In this document: positions 25,335 through 34,486 of the stretch, one piece after another
Layout: each line of letters starts with the position of its first letter
Numbering within the stretch: the stretch's first letter is position 1
DNA from: Thermotoga caldifontis AZM44c09
GTDB lineage: Bacteria; Thermotogota; Thermotogae; Thermotogales; DSM-5069
Direction: 5' to 3'
Assembly (NCBI RefSeq): GCF_000828655.1
Contig: NZ_AP014509.1
Location: 1,798,001 to 1,862,000, forward strand
DNA: 64,000 nt
Program-made: the position numbers and the translations under genes
Notes under the pieces: generated by a model
What the model saw: the letters and a program-made list of their open reading frames with translations, nothing else
Databases searched by the model: none
What the model was told of the DNA's origin: nothing

Positions 25335-27836
25335 TCAGCTGCACTTGGACCATCCACAACTCCTACAAGAGATACATCCTTCCTGCTTGAACAGAGAATT
25401 CTTGCTCAAACACGAAGGACAGTAGACGTTTCCGTTCGAATCGACGTAGTAACCTTCCTGCCATTCGAGCTTGTTGGCTTTGACGAACTTTTCTATCTCT
25501 TCTGCACTCTTCACTGTGCCATTCCAGGTGTCAGCATCCTTGCCCGATGGCCAGAGCGATGAGAAATCCTCGATGGCTTTTTTGATTTCCAGCCCGACGT
25601 TTCTCACGTACTCTCCTTTGACCTTGGTCAACTGCTCGATGATCTCGTCTGGAGAAACACCCGCGCGCAACGCAATAGAACAAAGCCTGCCTATGGCCTC
25701 GGCAGTTTCTGTGCCGTTCGACAGGAAGATCTCTATGGCTTCGCCGTTGTCATCGAACGATACGGTTATGTAGGTTGTACCCTCGGAAGTTTTGTACTTC
25801 CTCGTCACACTCCTGAGTGTTTCCTTTCTCGGACGCGGCCTGAGCTTGTGTTTCTCATCAACGATGAAGAACTGCAATTTCCCTTCTTTTTTCTGCGCAG
25901 ACTTCGCTGTGGTCAGAACCTGGGTCCTCAGCGAGCCGTCTCGATACACGGTTAAGCCTCTAATTCTGTGTTTCAAAGCTTCCACGTAGATTTCGAGCAC
26001 ATCGTCCACGGTCGCCGAATTCGGCATGTTTATAGTTTTCGATATGTTGTTGTCAACGTAACACTGGAACGCTTCCTGCATCAAAAGGTGGTCCATGGGA
26101 TCGATATCGAGTGCGACGACAAAAACACGTTTCCATCTTTCATCGACGTCGAGATCCTTCAGGCTGCCTTTCTCTATCAGCTGGCTCTCGATCCTCTTCA
26201 AGACCTCGGCGGGTATTTTGCTCTTCAGCACCGCGTTCACGTACAGTAAAGGCTCCCGTTCTCCACTGCTCTGCTTGTTGACGTACCTCACGTAAGCCAG
26301 AAGGAAGTTCGGTTCGAGACCCGACGAAGTGTCAGCGATGTTCGATATCGAGCCGGTTGGCGCTATCGCGAGTACGGCCACGTTCCTCTTGTGCTTCCTC
26401 GCCCTGGTCTTGAAATGCTCTTTTATTTCTTCATCGTAATCACTGACGTCCATCGAAAAAGGTACGAAGTTTTCTTCCCTCACGTACCTGCTCTGGGAGA
26501 ACAGTGGAAAGTTCCCTTTCTCTTCACCGAGATCCGAGGACGTTTCGTGGGCGTGCAGGGAAATGAAAGCCATGAGGTTCCTGGCGAACTGACGTGCCTC
26601 TTCCGAATCGTAAGGAAGTTCCATTTTGTAGAGCAAGTCCGCAAAGCCCATGATGCCGAGCCCAAGCCGTCTGGATTCCTTAACTGCTTTTTCTATCTTA
26701 TCGATGGGGAAGACGTTCACATCGATCACGTTGTCTAAGAATCTAACTGCGATCCTCACGACTTCTTCGAGCGCCTCCCAGTCGAAACTTTTTCCATCGT
26801 AAAACTTCGCCACATCGATCGAGCCGAGGTTACACGCTTCGTACGGGCCCAAGCCTATCTCACCGCACGGATTGGTGGAGATTATTTCCCTGACGGGATA
26901 GAGTGCGTAGTACTTGTTCATCTCTCCGAGGAACACCATGCCTGGATCTCCGGTTTCCCAAGCGTTTTGAGCCATCGTCTGGAATATCTCTCTGACTTTG
27001 ACCTGTTTTTCACCCGCCCATTTCGGATGGTGCAGCCTCACATAACCGTCCTGCTCGTACAGCCTCAAAATCTCCTCGCGCTGCATGGGGATACCGACGG
27101 AGATGTTGAAGAATCTGAGTACACGTTCTCCATCGTTGCCACGTTTTGCACGTATGAAGTCGAGGATGTCCGGATGGTCGATGTTCAGAATACCCATCAG
27201 CGCCCCTCTTCTTCTGTAACCCTGTTCCACGACGGACACGGCGGCGTTGAAGACATGCATAAAACTTATAGGACCAGATGCTTTGCCGTGAGTGCCGGCA
27301 ACAAAGCTGCCGTTCGGTCTGAGAGTGCTGAAGTTGCTCCCAATACCTCCTCCCACTTTCGTGATCAGTGCGTACTCCTTCACGGCAGTGAAGATGCCGT
27401 CTATACTGTCTTCAACGGGTACTACGAAACACGCCGAGAGCATGTGCAAATGATTCCGTTGTTGAACGATCTTTTCGTAATCCTCGAGTTTCATGCTTTC
27501 CAACGGTTTGTACAGAAGTTCGAAGTCCACCCCCATACCCGCGTTGAAAAGGGTTGGACTGTTGGGAATGAAGATCCGACTGGAAAGCAACTCGTAGAAC
27601 GTTTCTTCCCAGAATTTGATGTGGTCCAGTCGTTCCGAGGCCGTCTTTTCCTGCAGCCGAGGGTTGTTGATGAGATCGGCGGCCGCCACAACACGTGCCA
27701 CTCTCCTGGAAAGATCTTTCCAACTGTTTTCCAGGTACTCCCCTTCTCGACTCTTCAAATAATACCTTTCCCTGAGTATTTTTTCGGCATTCTCCGAAGG
27801 AGACACGTTTTGCCACTTTTTGATGATCTCGTGCAT
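25335..27836 (-). CDS. nrdJ: B12-dependent (class II) ribonucleoside-diphosphate reductase
   Basis: 833 residues. It shows the RNR active-site features SACFVVPVEDS, KVGGGIGSNFSTLR, STNPCGEIGLGPYEACNLGSID and a C-terminal cysteine-rich tail with several CxxC pairs (YCPSC ... CISCRSCG) that can relay reducing equivalents or hold zinc. There is no N-terminal ATP cone. It makes deoxyribonucleotides with adenosylcobalamin and without oxygen, as in T. maritima NrdJ. The ATG at 27836 lies seven bases after the GGGGG arm of a hairpin, and a consensus promoter sits directly upstream. Confidence 0.95.
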   Translation of the reverse strand: MHEIIKKWQNVSPSENAEKILRERYYLKSREGEYLENSWKDLSRRVARVVAAADLINNPRLQEKTASERLDHIKFWEETFYELLSSRIFIPNSPTLFNAGMGVDFELLYKPLESMKLEDYEKIVQQRNHLHMLSACFVVPVEDSIDGIFTAVKEYALITKVGGGIGSNFSTLRPNGSFVAGTHGKASGPISFMHVFNAAVSVVEQGYRRRGALMGILNIDHPDILDFIRAKRGNDGERVLRFFNISVGIPMQREEILRLYEQDGYVRLHHPKWAGEKQVKVREIFQTMAQNAWETGDPGMVFLGEMNKYYALYPVREIISTNPCGEIGLGPYEACNLGSIDVAKFYDGKSFDWEALEEVVRIAVRFLDNVIDVNVFPIDKIEKAVKESRRLGLGIMGFADLLYKMELPYDSEEARQFARNLMAFISLHAHETSSDLGEEKGNFPLFSQSRYVREENFVPFSMDVSDYDEEIKEHFKTRARKHKRNVAVLAIAPTGSISNIADTSSGLEPNFLLAYVRYVNKQSSGEREPLLYVNAVLKSKIPAEVLKRIESQLIEKGSLKDLDVDERWKRVFVVALDIDPMDHLLMQEAFQCYVDNNISKTINMPNSATVDDVLEIYVEALKHRIRGLTVYRDGSLRTQVLTTAKSAQKKEGKLQFFIVDEKHKLRPRPRKETLRSVTRKYKTSEGTTYITVSFDDNGEAIEIFLSNGTETAEAIGRLCSIALRAGVSPDEIIEQLTKVKGEYVRNVGLEIKKAIEDFSSLWPSGKDADTWNGTVKSAEEIEKFVKANKLEWQEGYYVDSNGNVYCPSCLSKNSLFKQEGCISCRSCGWSKCS

Positions 27837-27837
27837 G

Positions 27838-27859
27838 AAAAAACCCCCTTTCCGGGGGT
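27838..27859 (-). terminator. terminator-like hairpin overlapping the nrdJ ribosome-binding site
   Basis: On the minus strand ACCCCC (27859-27854) pairs with GGGGGT (27848-27843) around a 5-base loop and is followed by TTTTTT (27843-27838) and then the nrdJ ATG. As a unit it has the form of an intrinsic terminator for rex transcripts, yet its 3' arm, AAAGGGGG, is the only Shine-Dalgarno of nrdJ. Confidence 0.65.
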
Positions 27860-27860
27860 G

Positions 27861-27889
27861 ATTATACTACCGATTGTGTTCTCATTCAA
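27861..27889 (-). promoter_or_regulatory. nrdJ promoter
   Basis: TTGAAT (27889-27884) and a perfect TATAAT (27866-27861) are spaced by exactly 17 bases on the minus strand. The predicted transcription start (about 27854-27851) falls inside the hairpin, which would give a very short leader with a free ribosome site. Confidence 0.75.
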
Positions 27890-27900
27890 TAGTATACTAT
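27889..27900. promoter_or_regulatory. 12-base palindrome next to the nrdJ -35 element
   Basis: ATAGTATACTAT is a perfect palindrome spanning the rex stop codon and touching the nrdJ -35 hexamer. The position suits an operator. It does not clearly match the NrdR box or the Rex site. Confidence 0.35.
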
Positions 27901-28526
27901 ATGTTGTATGAACTGTTCACAATGGTGTGCGCCAACGTTTTGAAAAACACAGTTATATCGACGTACTCTACGGGAATCTTGCAGTGCAGCGTCGTGGGTG
28001 CAAAACACACGATACCTTTTATACCAGCCTTTTCCAGGCGGCAGGCCAGTTCGTTTGCCACGGCTGCGGGGACAGCCAGCACGGCTATGTCTGCTCCGTT
28101 CTCTTTCATGAACTGTTCGAGCTCAGCCACGTCTCTCACCTTCAAACCCGGTGCGATCTGCCTGCCGATCTTTCGCCTATCGGAATCGAACACCGCAACG
28201 ATTTTGAAGTTGTTCTGCTCCAGACGTTTGTGGTTCGCGAGGGCCTTACCTATGTTACCCGCCCCGAGGATTATCACGGACCAGGTCTTGTATAGTCCCA
28301 GTACTTCCCTAAGCTTTTGCGACAGTTTTTTCACATCGTAGCCAGAACCTCTCTGACCGAGGTTACCAAAGTAAGAGAGGTCTTTGCGAACCTGCGAATC
28401 TTTTATTTGCAACATGGAAGCGAGCTGCTTGGAAGAAACTATCTGTACACCCTTTTCCTCAAGATTGGAAAGGCACCGAAGATAAACGGCCAACCTGCGT
28501 ATCACGGGTCTGGGGACTTTCTCCAA
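27897..28526 (-). CDS. rex: redox-sensing transcriptional repressor Rex
   Basis: 209 residues from TTG 28526 with GGGGGGAAG eight bases upstream; the frame can be extended to TTG 28541, which has no ribosome site. N-terminal winged helix (VPRPVIRRLAVYL, SSKQLASMLQIKDSQVRKDLSYFG), then a Rossmann domain with ILGAGNIGKAL (about 85-95) and a C-terminal swapped helix. Rex binds DNA when NADH is low and leaves it when NADH rises, controlling fermentative and hydrogen genes. Its gene precedes nrdJ; a good Rex operator is found at the hydrogenase-maturation operon in this window. Confidence 0.95.
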   Translation of the reverse strand: MEKVPRPVIRRLAVYLRCLSNLEEKGVQIVSSKQLASMLQIKDSQVRKDLSYFGNLGQRGSGYDVKKLSQKLREVLGLYKTWSVIILGAGNIGKALANHKRLEQNNFKIVAVFDSDRRKIGRQIAPGLKVRDVAELEQFMKENGADIAVLAVPAAVANELACRLEKAGIKGIVCFAPTTLHCKIPVEYVDITVFFKTLAHTIVNSSYNI

Positions 28527-28554
28527 AACGCTTCCCCCCAAAGTGCAATTTTTC

Positions 28555-29724
28555 TCAAGGACAATTATAACTCGATTCGCTCTCGAACGTCCCCTTCACC
28601 AGCTGTTCTTTGTTCAACATCAGGATCTTTCCACCGCAGATCACGGTGTCTATGTTGAGGTCCTGATCCAAAAGGACGATGTCTGCGTCCATTCCGACAC
28701 GTATCGAGCCTTTGCTTCTGAGCTTCAAAATCGTTGCTACGTTTTTTGTGATCGGCAACAGGGCTTTTTCAAGCGGTGTACCGTGTTCCACGGCCAATCT
28801 AACCTGCTCGTAAAGCGTTGAAACTTTGCCAATACCGAGTCCAACGAAATTACCTTTTTCATCGAAACGTGGCAAACTTCCCTGCCCATCGGAACTGAAT
28901 GTAACCTGAGACTCGAATCCCTCCGCCAAGAATTCTTGAAATGCGCGCCAGGGTAGCAGCTCGTCGTCGAGAAGGTCGGACACGCTCGTCGTCAAATCGA
29001 TGAATCCTCCCATCGATAACCATTCGATCGAGGAATTCAGCAATCTGGAATTCCTGTTGATGTGCGTGGGAAGAAACTGCGTTACGGGTATTTCCGTTCC
29101 CTTCACAATCTCCAAGAGAGGTTGAAGCATTCCGGCACCATCACCGACGTGGACGTTGACCAGTCCAGCCTTGCCGCTCAGCATACCCCCGATCCGTGCA
29201 TCCGCTGCGAGCCTCTTCAGCTCTTCCAGGGTTGGCTGCGAGGATCTGTGATCACTGATCGCTATTTCACCGACGCCTATGACCTTGTCTATCAAAACCA
29301 GGTCCCTGATAACACTCCCGGTGAGCGTCACAACGGGTACGCGGTAAGAACCAACGTAAATGTAGCTGGAGACACCTTCCTCTTCCAGAGCCTTCGCTTT
29401 GGCGTAGAGCGCTTCCAAACTCCTGCTCACACCATCCGTTCCGAGACAACCGACCACTGTCGTGATACCAGCCCGTACCAGATCCGAGAAGGAAATCTCA
29501 AAAGTTCTGGTCCTGAACCCTCCCTCACCGCCTCCTCCAACGATGTGAACGTGATTGTCAATGAAACCCGGAACGGCAATCTTACCTGTACAATCGATCA
29601 CATTGAGATTCGGTACGTGCACAACGAGATCGCTGTCGATCGCAACGATGCAGCCTGCGATGAGAATATCTTTTCTGCCAGCCGGTTCCGGAGTGTACAC
29701 TGTGGCATTTTTCAGCAGTATCAT
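28555..29724 (-). CDS. iadA: isoaspartyl dipeptidase
   Basis: 389 residues, amidohydrolase fold. Metal motif NHVHIVGGGGEGGF (about 56), VGEIAISDHRSSQ, NVHVGDG, PTHINRN and TFSSDGQGSLPRFDEKG are all characteristic of IadA. It hydrolyses beta-aspartyl dipeptides released from damaged proteins using two zinc ions. GAGGTGG precedes the ATG, which follows the zinc-ribbon gene by nine bases. The 3' end holds the TATAAT that probably drives rex. The damage-repair methyltransferase pcm is elsewhere in the window. Confidence 0.92.
   Translation of the reverse strand: MILLKNATVYTPEPAGRKDILIAGCIVAIDSDLVVHVPNLNVIDCTGKIAVPGFIDNHVHIVGGGGEGGFRTRTFEISFSDLVRAGITTVVGCLGTDGVSRSLEALYAKAKALEEEGVSSYIYVGSYRVPVVTLTGSVIRDLVLIDKVIGVGEIAISDHRSSQPTLEELKRLAADARIGGMLSGKAGLVNVHVGDGAGMLQPLLEIVKGTEIPVTQFLPTHINRNSRLLNSSIEWLSMGGFIDLTTSVSDLLDDELLPWRAFQEFLAEGFESQVTFSSDGQGSLPRFDEKGNFVGLGIGKVSTLYEQVRLAVEHGTPLEKALLPITKNVATILKLRSKGSIRVGMDADIVLLDQDLNIDTVICGGKILMLNKEQLVKGTFESESSYNCP
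28564..28569 (-). promoter_or_regulatory. candidate -10 element of rex
   Basis: A perfect TATAAT on the minus strand, 38 bases upstream of the chosen rex start and inside the iadA 3' end. No convincing -35 hexamer is seen at 17 bases. Confidence 0.35.
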
Positions 29725-29733
29725 CGCTCCACC

Positions 29734-30000
29734 TCAATCTTCGTCTTCGTAATCAGAGAGGTCGTGGAAGTCTTCAAGATCTTCGTAATCAAAATCTTCT
29801 TCGTAATCTTCATACGTATCTTTGTACACTTCTTTTGAGAAGACCCAGCCGCAAATCGGGCATTCGTCGATGTCATCATCGATCACTGCGCCACAGTCCG
29901 GACATTCCTTTTTCTCGAAGATATAACCGCATGAAGGACACTTTCTCGCGTTGTTTCTGCTTCTTTCCCCACACTGCGGACATCTCTTCCAGCCTCCCAT
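29734..30000 (-). CDS. double zinc-ribbon protein with acidic tail
   Basis: 88 residues. Four CxxC knuckles: CPQCG, CPSCG, CPDCG, CPICG, forming two zinc ribbons (residues 7-52), followed by a tail of Asp, Glu and Tyr (residues 57-88). Such proteins often mediate protein contacts; no function can be assigned. It is nine bases upstream of iadA on the same strand and probably co-transcribed. Confidence 0.8.
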   Translation of the reverse strand: MGGWKRCPQCGERSRNNARKCPSCGYIFEKKECPDCGAVIDDDIDECPICGWVFSKEVYKDTYEDYEEDFDYEDLEDFHDLSDYEDED

Positions 30001-30191
30001 GGTCCTTACCTCCCTTCACAAACGTCCCCTGGATTCGACTGTGAATGTCAGCTGTGCGTTCTAAAGCACACAAAATCACGCTTTTCATTATAACTCATTG
30101 GCTCGAGCAGCGATCAACGGGCCCATTGTAACAACTGTATTCCACCCAGGTTTTTTTCTCGCTCTCCATCCCTTTACTCTCCCATCCGTGT

Positions 30192-30222
30192 TATATTAGA
30201 TCATCACGGTGCAGGAAGCACC
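30192..30222 (+). promoter_or_regulatory. cold-shock gene -10 element and leader hairpin
   Basis: TATATT (30192-30197) lies 47 bases before the csp start. The leader has a small hairpin GGTGC/GCACC (30208-30212 and 30218-30222) just before the TAGGAGG ribosome site. The -35 is poor. Confidence 0.45.
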
Positions 30223-30243
30223 AGTCAGTAGGAGGTTAGAAGT

Positions 30244-30447
30244 ATGTACAACGGTACAGTTAAGTGGTTCGACTCAAAGAAGGGCTACGGTTTCATCACC
30301 AGAGACAACGGAGAAGACGTCTTCGTACACTTCTCTGCGATCAAGGTGGATGGATTCAAGACGCTCAGAGAAGGCCAGAAGGTTCAGTTTGAGATTCAGC
30401 AAGGTAGCAAAGGACCCCAAGCCGTCAATGTGACTCCCATAAACTGA
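30244..30447 (+). CDS. csp: cold-shock protein (CspA family)
   Basis: 67 residues, one cold-shock OB domain. RNP1 is KGYGFIT (13-19) and RNP2 is VFVHFSAI (26-33), preceded by GTVKWFD. It binds single-stranded RNA and DNA and melts RNA structure. AGGAGG is placed nine bases before the ATG. Monocistronic: own promoter region upstream and strong terminator downstream. Confidence 0.95.
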   Translation: MYNGTVKWFDSKKGYGFITRDNGEDVFVHFSAIKVDGFKTLREGQKVQFEIQQGSKGPQAVNVTPIN

Positions 30448-30464
30448 GAGTCGAGCAGAGAAGA

Positions 30465-30492
30465 AAGCGGAGCCTTCAGGCTCCGCTTTTTT
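30465..30492 (+). terminator. intrinsic terminator of csp (probably bidirectional)
   Basis: AAGCGGAGCC (30465-30474) and GGCTCCGCTT (30479-30488) form a perfect 10-base stem, loop TTCA, then a run of six T to 30492. The convergent argF stop begins at 30494, so the same hairpin may end argF. Confidence 0.9.
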
Positions 30493-31433
30493 CATAACAG
30501 GGTGGCTATCATGAGTGCCTTTATCGTGTGCTTTCTGTTCTCTGCTTCGTCCCACACTTTGCTCTGCTTTCCCTCAATAACCTCGAACGTGACTTCCTGT
30601 CCTTTCACAGCCGGCAAGCAGTGCATGAAGATCGTCTCATTCTTACCCGTCTTTTTCATCAGCTGTTCGTTCACTTGGTATGGCCTCAACAGTCTTTCGC
30701 GTTCGGCCTGTTTGTCTTCCTCTCCCATGGAAGCCCAAACGTCTGTGTAAATCACGTCGGCTCCTTCAACGGCCTTCTCTGGATCTTCTTCTATCTGGAT
30801 CGTCGCACCTGTCTCTTTTGCGACTTCAAGACACGTTCTGAGCAGTTTTTCATCCGGCCTCAGCTCTTTCGGAGCGCATATGACGTAGTGCATACCCATC
30901 TTGGCGCAACCTATCATCAACGAATTGGCCATGTTGTTCCTTCCATCGCCCATGAACACGAGTTTGATGCCTTTCAACCTTCCAAAGACTTCCTGCACGG
31001 TCATCAGATCTGCCAGCACCTGCGTTGGGTGAAAGACGTCCGTCAAGCCGTTGTAGACGGGCACACCCGAGTACTTTGCGAGCGCTTCAACAGTTTCCTG
31101 CTTGAATCCCCTGAACATGATCGCGTCGACCATTCTGCCCAATACTCTGGCCGTGTCTTCGATGGACTCCTTGGCACCGAGCTGAATATCCTGGATGGAA
31201 AGAAAGATGGGGTGACCGCCTTCCTCGGCAAAGGCCGTTTCGAATGCGAGCCTGGTTCGGGTTGATCTCTTTTCGAATATCATCGCTAAGGTCTTTCCGA
31301 CGAACCTTCTGTGAACCACCTTCGCTCTGCTTTCTCTCTTCACCTGAAACGAGAGATCGAGCAGATAGCTTATTTCCTCAGGCGTGTACTCGAGCAACGT
31401 CAGCAGGGATCTTCCAGTCAGGTTCACCGCCAT
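30492..31433 (-). CDS. argF: ornithine carbamoyltransferase
   Basis: 313 residues. Carbamoyl-phosphate site STRTR (57-61), HPTQ (about 134), and HCLP near 272 that marks ornithine rather than aspartate transcarbamoylase. It makes citrulline from ornithine and carbamoyl phosphate in arginine synthesis. The ornithine loop is not the textbook SMG form (ASMGEED is present), so a related acceptor is possible but less likely. It lies alone between csp and a nitroreductase gene, 13 bases after the latter. Confidence 0.9.
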   Translation of the reverse strand: MAVNLTGRSLLTLLEYTPEEISYLLDLSFQVKRESRAKVVHRRFVGKTLAMIFEKRSTRTRLAFETAFAEEGGHPIFLSIQDIQLGAKESIEDTARVLGRMVDAIMFRGFKQETVEALAKYSGVPVYNGLTDVFHPTQVLADLMTVQEVFGRLKGIKLVFMGDGRNNMANSLMIGCAKMGMHYVICAPKELRPDEKLLRTCLEVAKETGATIQIEEDPEKAVEGADVIYTDVWASMGEEDKQAERERLLRPYQVNEQLMKKTGKNETIFMHCLPAVKGQEVTFEVIEGKQSKVWDEAENRKHTIKALMIATLL

Positions 31434-31446
31434 TTTTCAAACCTCC

Positions 31447-31971
31447 TCACTCATGAAATGTGAGAATCTCTTTCAACGGTTTTCTGGGCCTATCTCTTCT
31501 CGGTTCCGCCGCATAGCCAACCGGCAGCATCGCAACGCACCTTTGACCGGTGGGCAATTTCAGTATTCCGTTCACTCGATCTTCATCGAAAGCTCCGATC
31601 CAGCACGTATCCAGGCCGAATTCTCTCGCTATCAACACGATGTAAGTGATCAGAGCGGCGGTATCCTGGATACAGTAGAGGTTTCTTCCCCTATCGCCGT
31701 ACCTCGCCGCACTCTCTTCCGGTACCGCGACCACGCAGATCACCCAGGGGGCTTCCTCGATGTAAGTTTGTCCGAACGCCGCTTCGCAGAGCAACTTTTT
31801 CATCGATGAATTCCTCACAACGTGCAACCTCCAAGGTTGTCTGTTACCGGCACTGGGTGCGTTCAGAGCCAGCTCGAGGATTTTTTCGATGGTCTCTTTC
31901 GGCACGTCTTTGCTCGAATCGTACTTTCGAATACTCCTTCGAGTTCTTATCGCCTCCAAAAGTTCCACCAT
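31447..31971 (-). CDS. nitroreductase-family flavoprotein
   Basis: 174 residues. RTRRSIRKYD at residue 9 onward binds FMN phosphate, NAPSAGNRQPW is the family signature, and AREFGLDTCWIGAF is the usual second FMN region. Short members like this reduce quinones, flavins or nitro compounds with NAD(P)H; the natural substrate is unknown. It starts 11 bases after the purA stop and so may belong to the purine operon transcript. Confidence 0.88.
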   Translation of the reverse strand: MVELLEAIRTRRSIRKYDSSKDVPKETIEKILELALNAPSAGNRQPWRLHVVRNSSMKKLLCEAAFGQTYIEEAPWVICVVAVPEESAARYGDRGRNLYCIQDTAALITYIVLIAREFGLDTCWIGAFDEDRVNGILKLPTGQRCVAMLPVGYAAEPRRDRPRKPLKEILTFHE

Positions 31972-31982
31972 CCTCCCCCCCT

Positions 31983-33194
31983 TTACAGAGCGATCATGTC
32001 GTCGATCCTTGAACCTGTCGAGACGTGGGAAATTCTCACGCCGAGTTCTTGTTCGATCCTCTTCACGAATCTCTCAAACGAAGGTGATTCGAGGTCCGTC
32101 CAACCTTGTATCTCCTCGTAGACGGGTACGGCTCTGTGAATGTTCCTCAGATTCTTCACGTCTCGAACTCTCACTCCGTCGATCTCGTAGGCAACACACA
32201 CAGCCAGCTTTTCAAAACCGTTGAGCACGTCCGCCTTCGTGAGGATCACCTCGTTACAGCCGCTCACTTTCACAGCGTACCTCAGAAGGACGAAATCCAG
32301 CCAGCCACACCTTCTCGGTCTTCCTGTGGTGGCGCCGTATTCTCCCCCAAGTTTTCTGATCCTCTCTCCCTCTTCACCTTTAAGTTCGGTGGGAAACGGT
32401 CCCTCACCAACCCTCGTCGTGTAGGCCTTCATCACACCGATGATCTTATCCAATCTGACAGGAAAACCGAAACCTGCCTGAACTCCTGTGCTCGAACAGT
32501 TCGTCGAGGTCACGTAAGGATACGTTCCCACATCCACATCGAGCAGGACACCCTGAGTGCCTTCGAACAGGAGGTTCTTACCCTTCAAATCTTCAAAAGC
32601 TTCAACGCTGTCGATGAGCAAGTGCGAGATCCTACGGTGGCTCTCGATCAACTCTTTCAGCACGGATTTCGTATCAATTTGCAGATTCCAAACCCTCGCC
32701 AGTTCCCTGAGTTTGTGTTCCAGCAATTCCTCGTCCTCAAAATCTTCAAGTCTCAGTCCGAAGCGCAACGCTCTGTTCGCGTAGCACAAACCTATGCCCC
32801 TCCGGGTCGTCCCCACAGGCTCGCTGCGCGCAGAATCGATCTTCCCATCGAGTTCTCTGTAGAATGGAACGACGACGTGCGCCTGTTTGGACACTCTCAA
32901 AAATTCACTGCCCTGTGGAAAGAAACTTTCAAGTTGCTCTATTTCCTCAAGAAGAACCTTCAGATCGACCGCGACGCCGCACGCGATGTACATACCTTTC
33001 TTCAGTCTTGCATCGGCCGAAGGAACCAAATGATGCACGAGTTTGAACGGTCCGTAATCGACCGTGTGGCCCGCATTGCTTCCCCCGCTGTAACGAACGA
33101 CGCAATCGTAATCCCTCGAAAGGTACGTGACAACCTTTCCCTTTCCTTCGTCTCCCCACTGCAATCCAATCACAGCGCTGTTCAAACGACTCAC
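31983..33194 (-). CDS. purA: adenylosuccinate synthetase
   Basis: 403 residues, slightly shorter than the usual ~430. GTP P-loop GDEGKGK (14-20), catalytic Asp and His regions (SNAGHTV), GTTRRGIG and TGRPRRCGWLD are present. It joins IMP and aspartate with GTP to give adenylosuccinate, the first step to AMP. Its start overlaps the purB stop (ATGA), so the two AMP-branch enzymes are coupled. Confidence 0.95.
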   Translation of the reverse strand: MSRLNSAVIGLQWGDEGKGKVVTYLSRDYDCVVRYSGGSNAGHTVDYGPFKLVHHLVPSADARLKKGMYIACGVAVDLKVLLEEIEQLESFFPQGSEFLRVSKQAHVVVPFYRELDGKIDSARSEPVGTTRRGIGLCYANRALRFGLRLEDFEDEELLEHKLRELARVWNLQIDTKSVLKELIESHRRISHLLIDSVEAFEDLKGKNLLFEGTQGVLLDVDVGTYPYVTSTNCSSTGVQAGFGFPVRLDKIIGVMKAYTTRVGEGPFPTELKGEEGERIRKLGGEYGATTGRPRRCGWLDFVLLRYAVKVSGCNEVILTKADVLNGFEKLAVCVAYEIDGVRVRDVKNLRNIHRAVPVYEEIQGWTDLESPSFERFVKRIEQELGVRISHVSTGSRIDDMIAL

Positions 33195-34486
33195 TCTCCT
33201 TCAAACCTTGAAAAGATCCGATCGACCTGCTTCAGAAACTGATTCGGATCGAAGATCGATTCCAGGTCTTCTTTGCTGAGCAGAAGTATGTTCTGCGCCA
33301 CGATCTCTTTGAAATCCTCTTTCGATTTCCAGCACCTGAGCGCCAAGGACTGTACGATATCGTAAGCCTCACTGCGTTTCATGCCTTTCTCCACGAGTTT
33401 GAGCATCACTTTCTCCGAGTAAACGAGACCCCGTGTGAGGTCCACGTTCTCTTTCATTCTGCGTTCGTGCACAACGAGATTCTCGATCAGATAGTTCGCC
33501 TTCACGAGCATGTAGTGCAGTGTCTGGGTGATGTCTGGAAAGATGTAACGCTCCGCAGAAGAGTGCGAGATGTCCCTTTCGTGCCAGAGGTTGTTGTTCT
33601 CTAAAGCCGTGTTCACGAAAGACCTCACGATGCGGGAAAGACCACAGAGTCTTTCACAGAGGATAGGGTTCTGTTTGTGTGGCATCGCACTGGAACCCTT
33701 CTGACCTTCTTTGAAAGGTTCCTGAACCTCCAAAACTTCTGTTCGTTGCAAGTGTCTTATTTCAGTCGCGATCCTTTCTATACCACTCGCGATGAGGGAG
33801 AGAACCATCACGAAAAATGCATGATGATCCCTGTTGACGATTTGACTGGAAATCGGGGTAGGCCTCAAACCGAGCTTTTTCAAAGCGAGTTCCTCAACTT
33901 CGGGTGGAACGTTCGCGTAGTTTCCAACCGCGCCACTGATCTTGCCGACACTTATCTGTTCTCTGGCGATCTTCAGCCTTTCCTGGTTCCTCTTCATTTC
34001 TGCATACCAGTTCAGAACCTTCAAACCAAAACTCGTCGGTTCTGCGTGTACCCCGTGCGTTCTCCCGATCGTGATGGTGTATCTGTGCCTGTTTGCGAGT
34101 TGCCAGAGAGATTTCAGAAGCTTGCTGAGCGCTTCCAGTAACACGTCGCAGCTTTCCACGAGTGCCAGGGAAAGTGCCGTGTCTATGACATCCGATGACG
34201 TCAGACCGTAGTGGAAGTACCGCGATTCATCCTGCATGTTCTGTGTCGCCATCTTGATGAACGCGATGACTTCGTGATCCGTCTCTTGTTCGTACTTCTC
34301 GAACAGAGAAAGGTCTATCTTCGCGTTTTTCCTCGCCCTCTCAGCCATACCGGCAGGTATCAGACCGAGCTCTTCGTACGCCTCCATCACGGCGAGTTCC
34401 ACCGCGAGCCATCTTCGAAGATTGGCTTCGACGTTCCACAGTTCCTTCATCGGAGACAGAGCGTACCTCTCGACCAAACCGCTCAC
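33191..34486 (-). CDS. purB: adenylosuccinate lyase
   Basis: 431 residues. The lyase signature [11 protein letters not shown] (about 262) is intact, with TSSDVIDTA and [12 protein letters not shown] (about 140) supplying catalytic His residues. It cleaves adenylosuccinate and SAICAR to fumarate plus AMP or AICAR. It overlaps argS upstream and purA downstream by four bases each. Confidence 0.96.
   Translation of the reverse strand: MSGLVERYALSPMKELWNVEANLRRWLAVELAVMEAYEELGLIPAGMAERARKNAKIDLSLFEKYEQETDHEVIAFIKMATQNMQDESRYFHYGLTSSDVIDTALSLALVESCDVLLEALSKLLKSLWQLANRHRYTITIGRTHGVHAEPTSFGLKVLNWYAEMKRNQERLKIAREQISVGKISGAVGNYANVPPEVEELALKKLGLRPTPISSQIVNRDHHAFFVMVLSLIASGIERIATEIRHLQRTEVLEVQEPFKEGQKGSSAMPHKQNPILCERLCGLSRIVRSFVNTALENNNLWHERDISHSSAERYIFPDITQTLHYMLVKANYLIENLVVHERRMKENVDLTRGLVYSEKVMLKLVEKGMKRSEAYDIVQSLALRCWKSKEDFKEIVAQNILLLSKEDLESIFDPNQFLKQVDRIFSRFEGE

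Noticed and set aside
32106-33242. 378-residue plus-strand frame over purA
   Set aside because: Lies opposite clear purA motifs and has no ribosome site.
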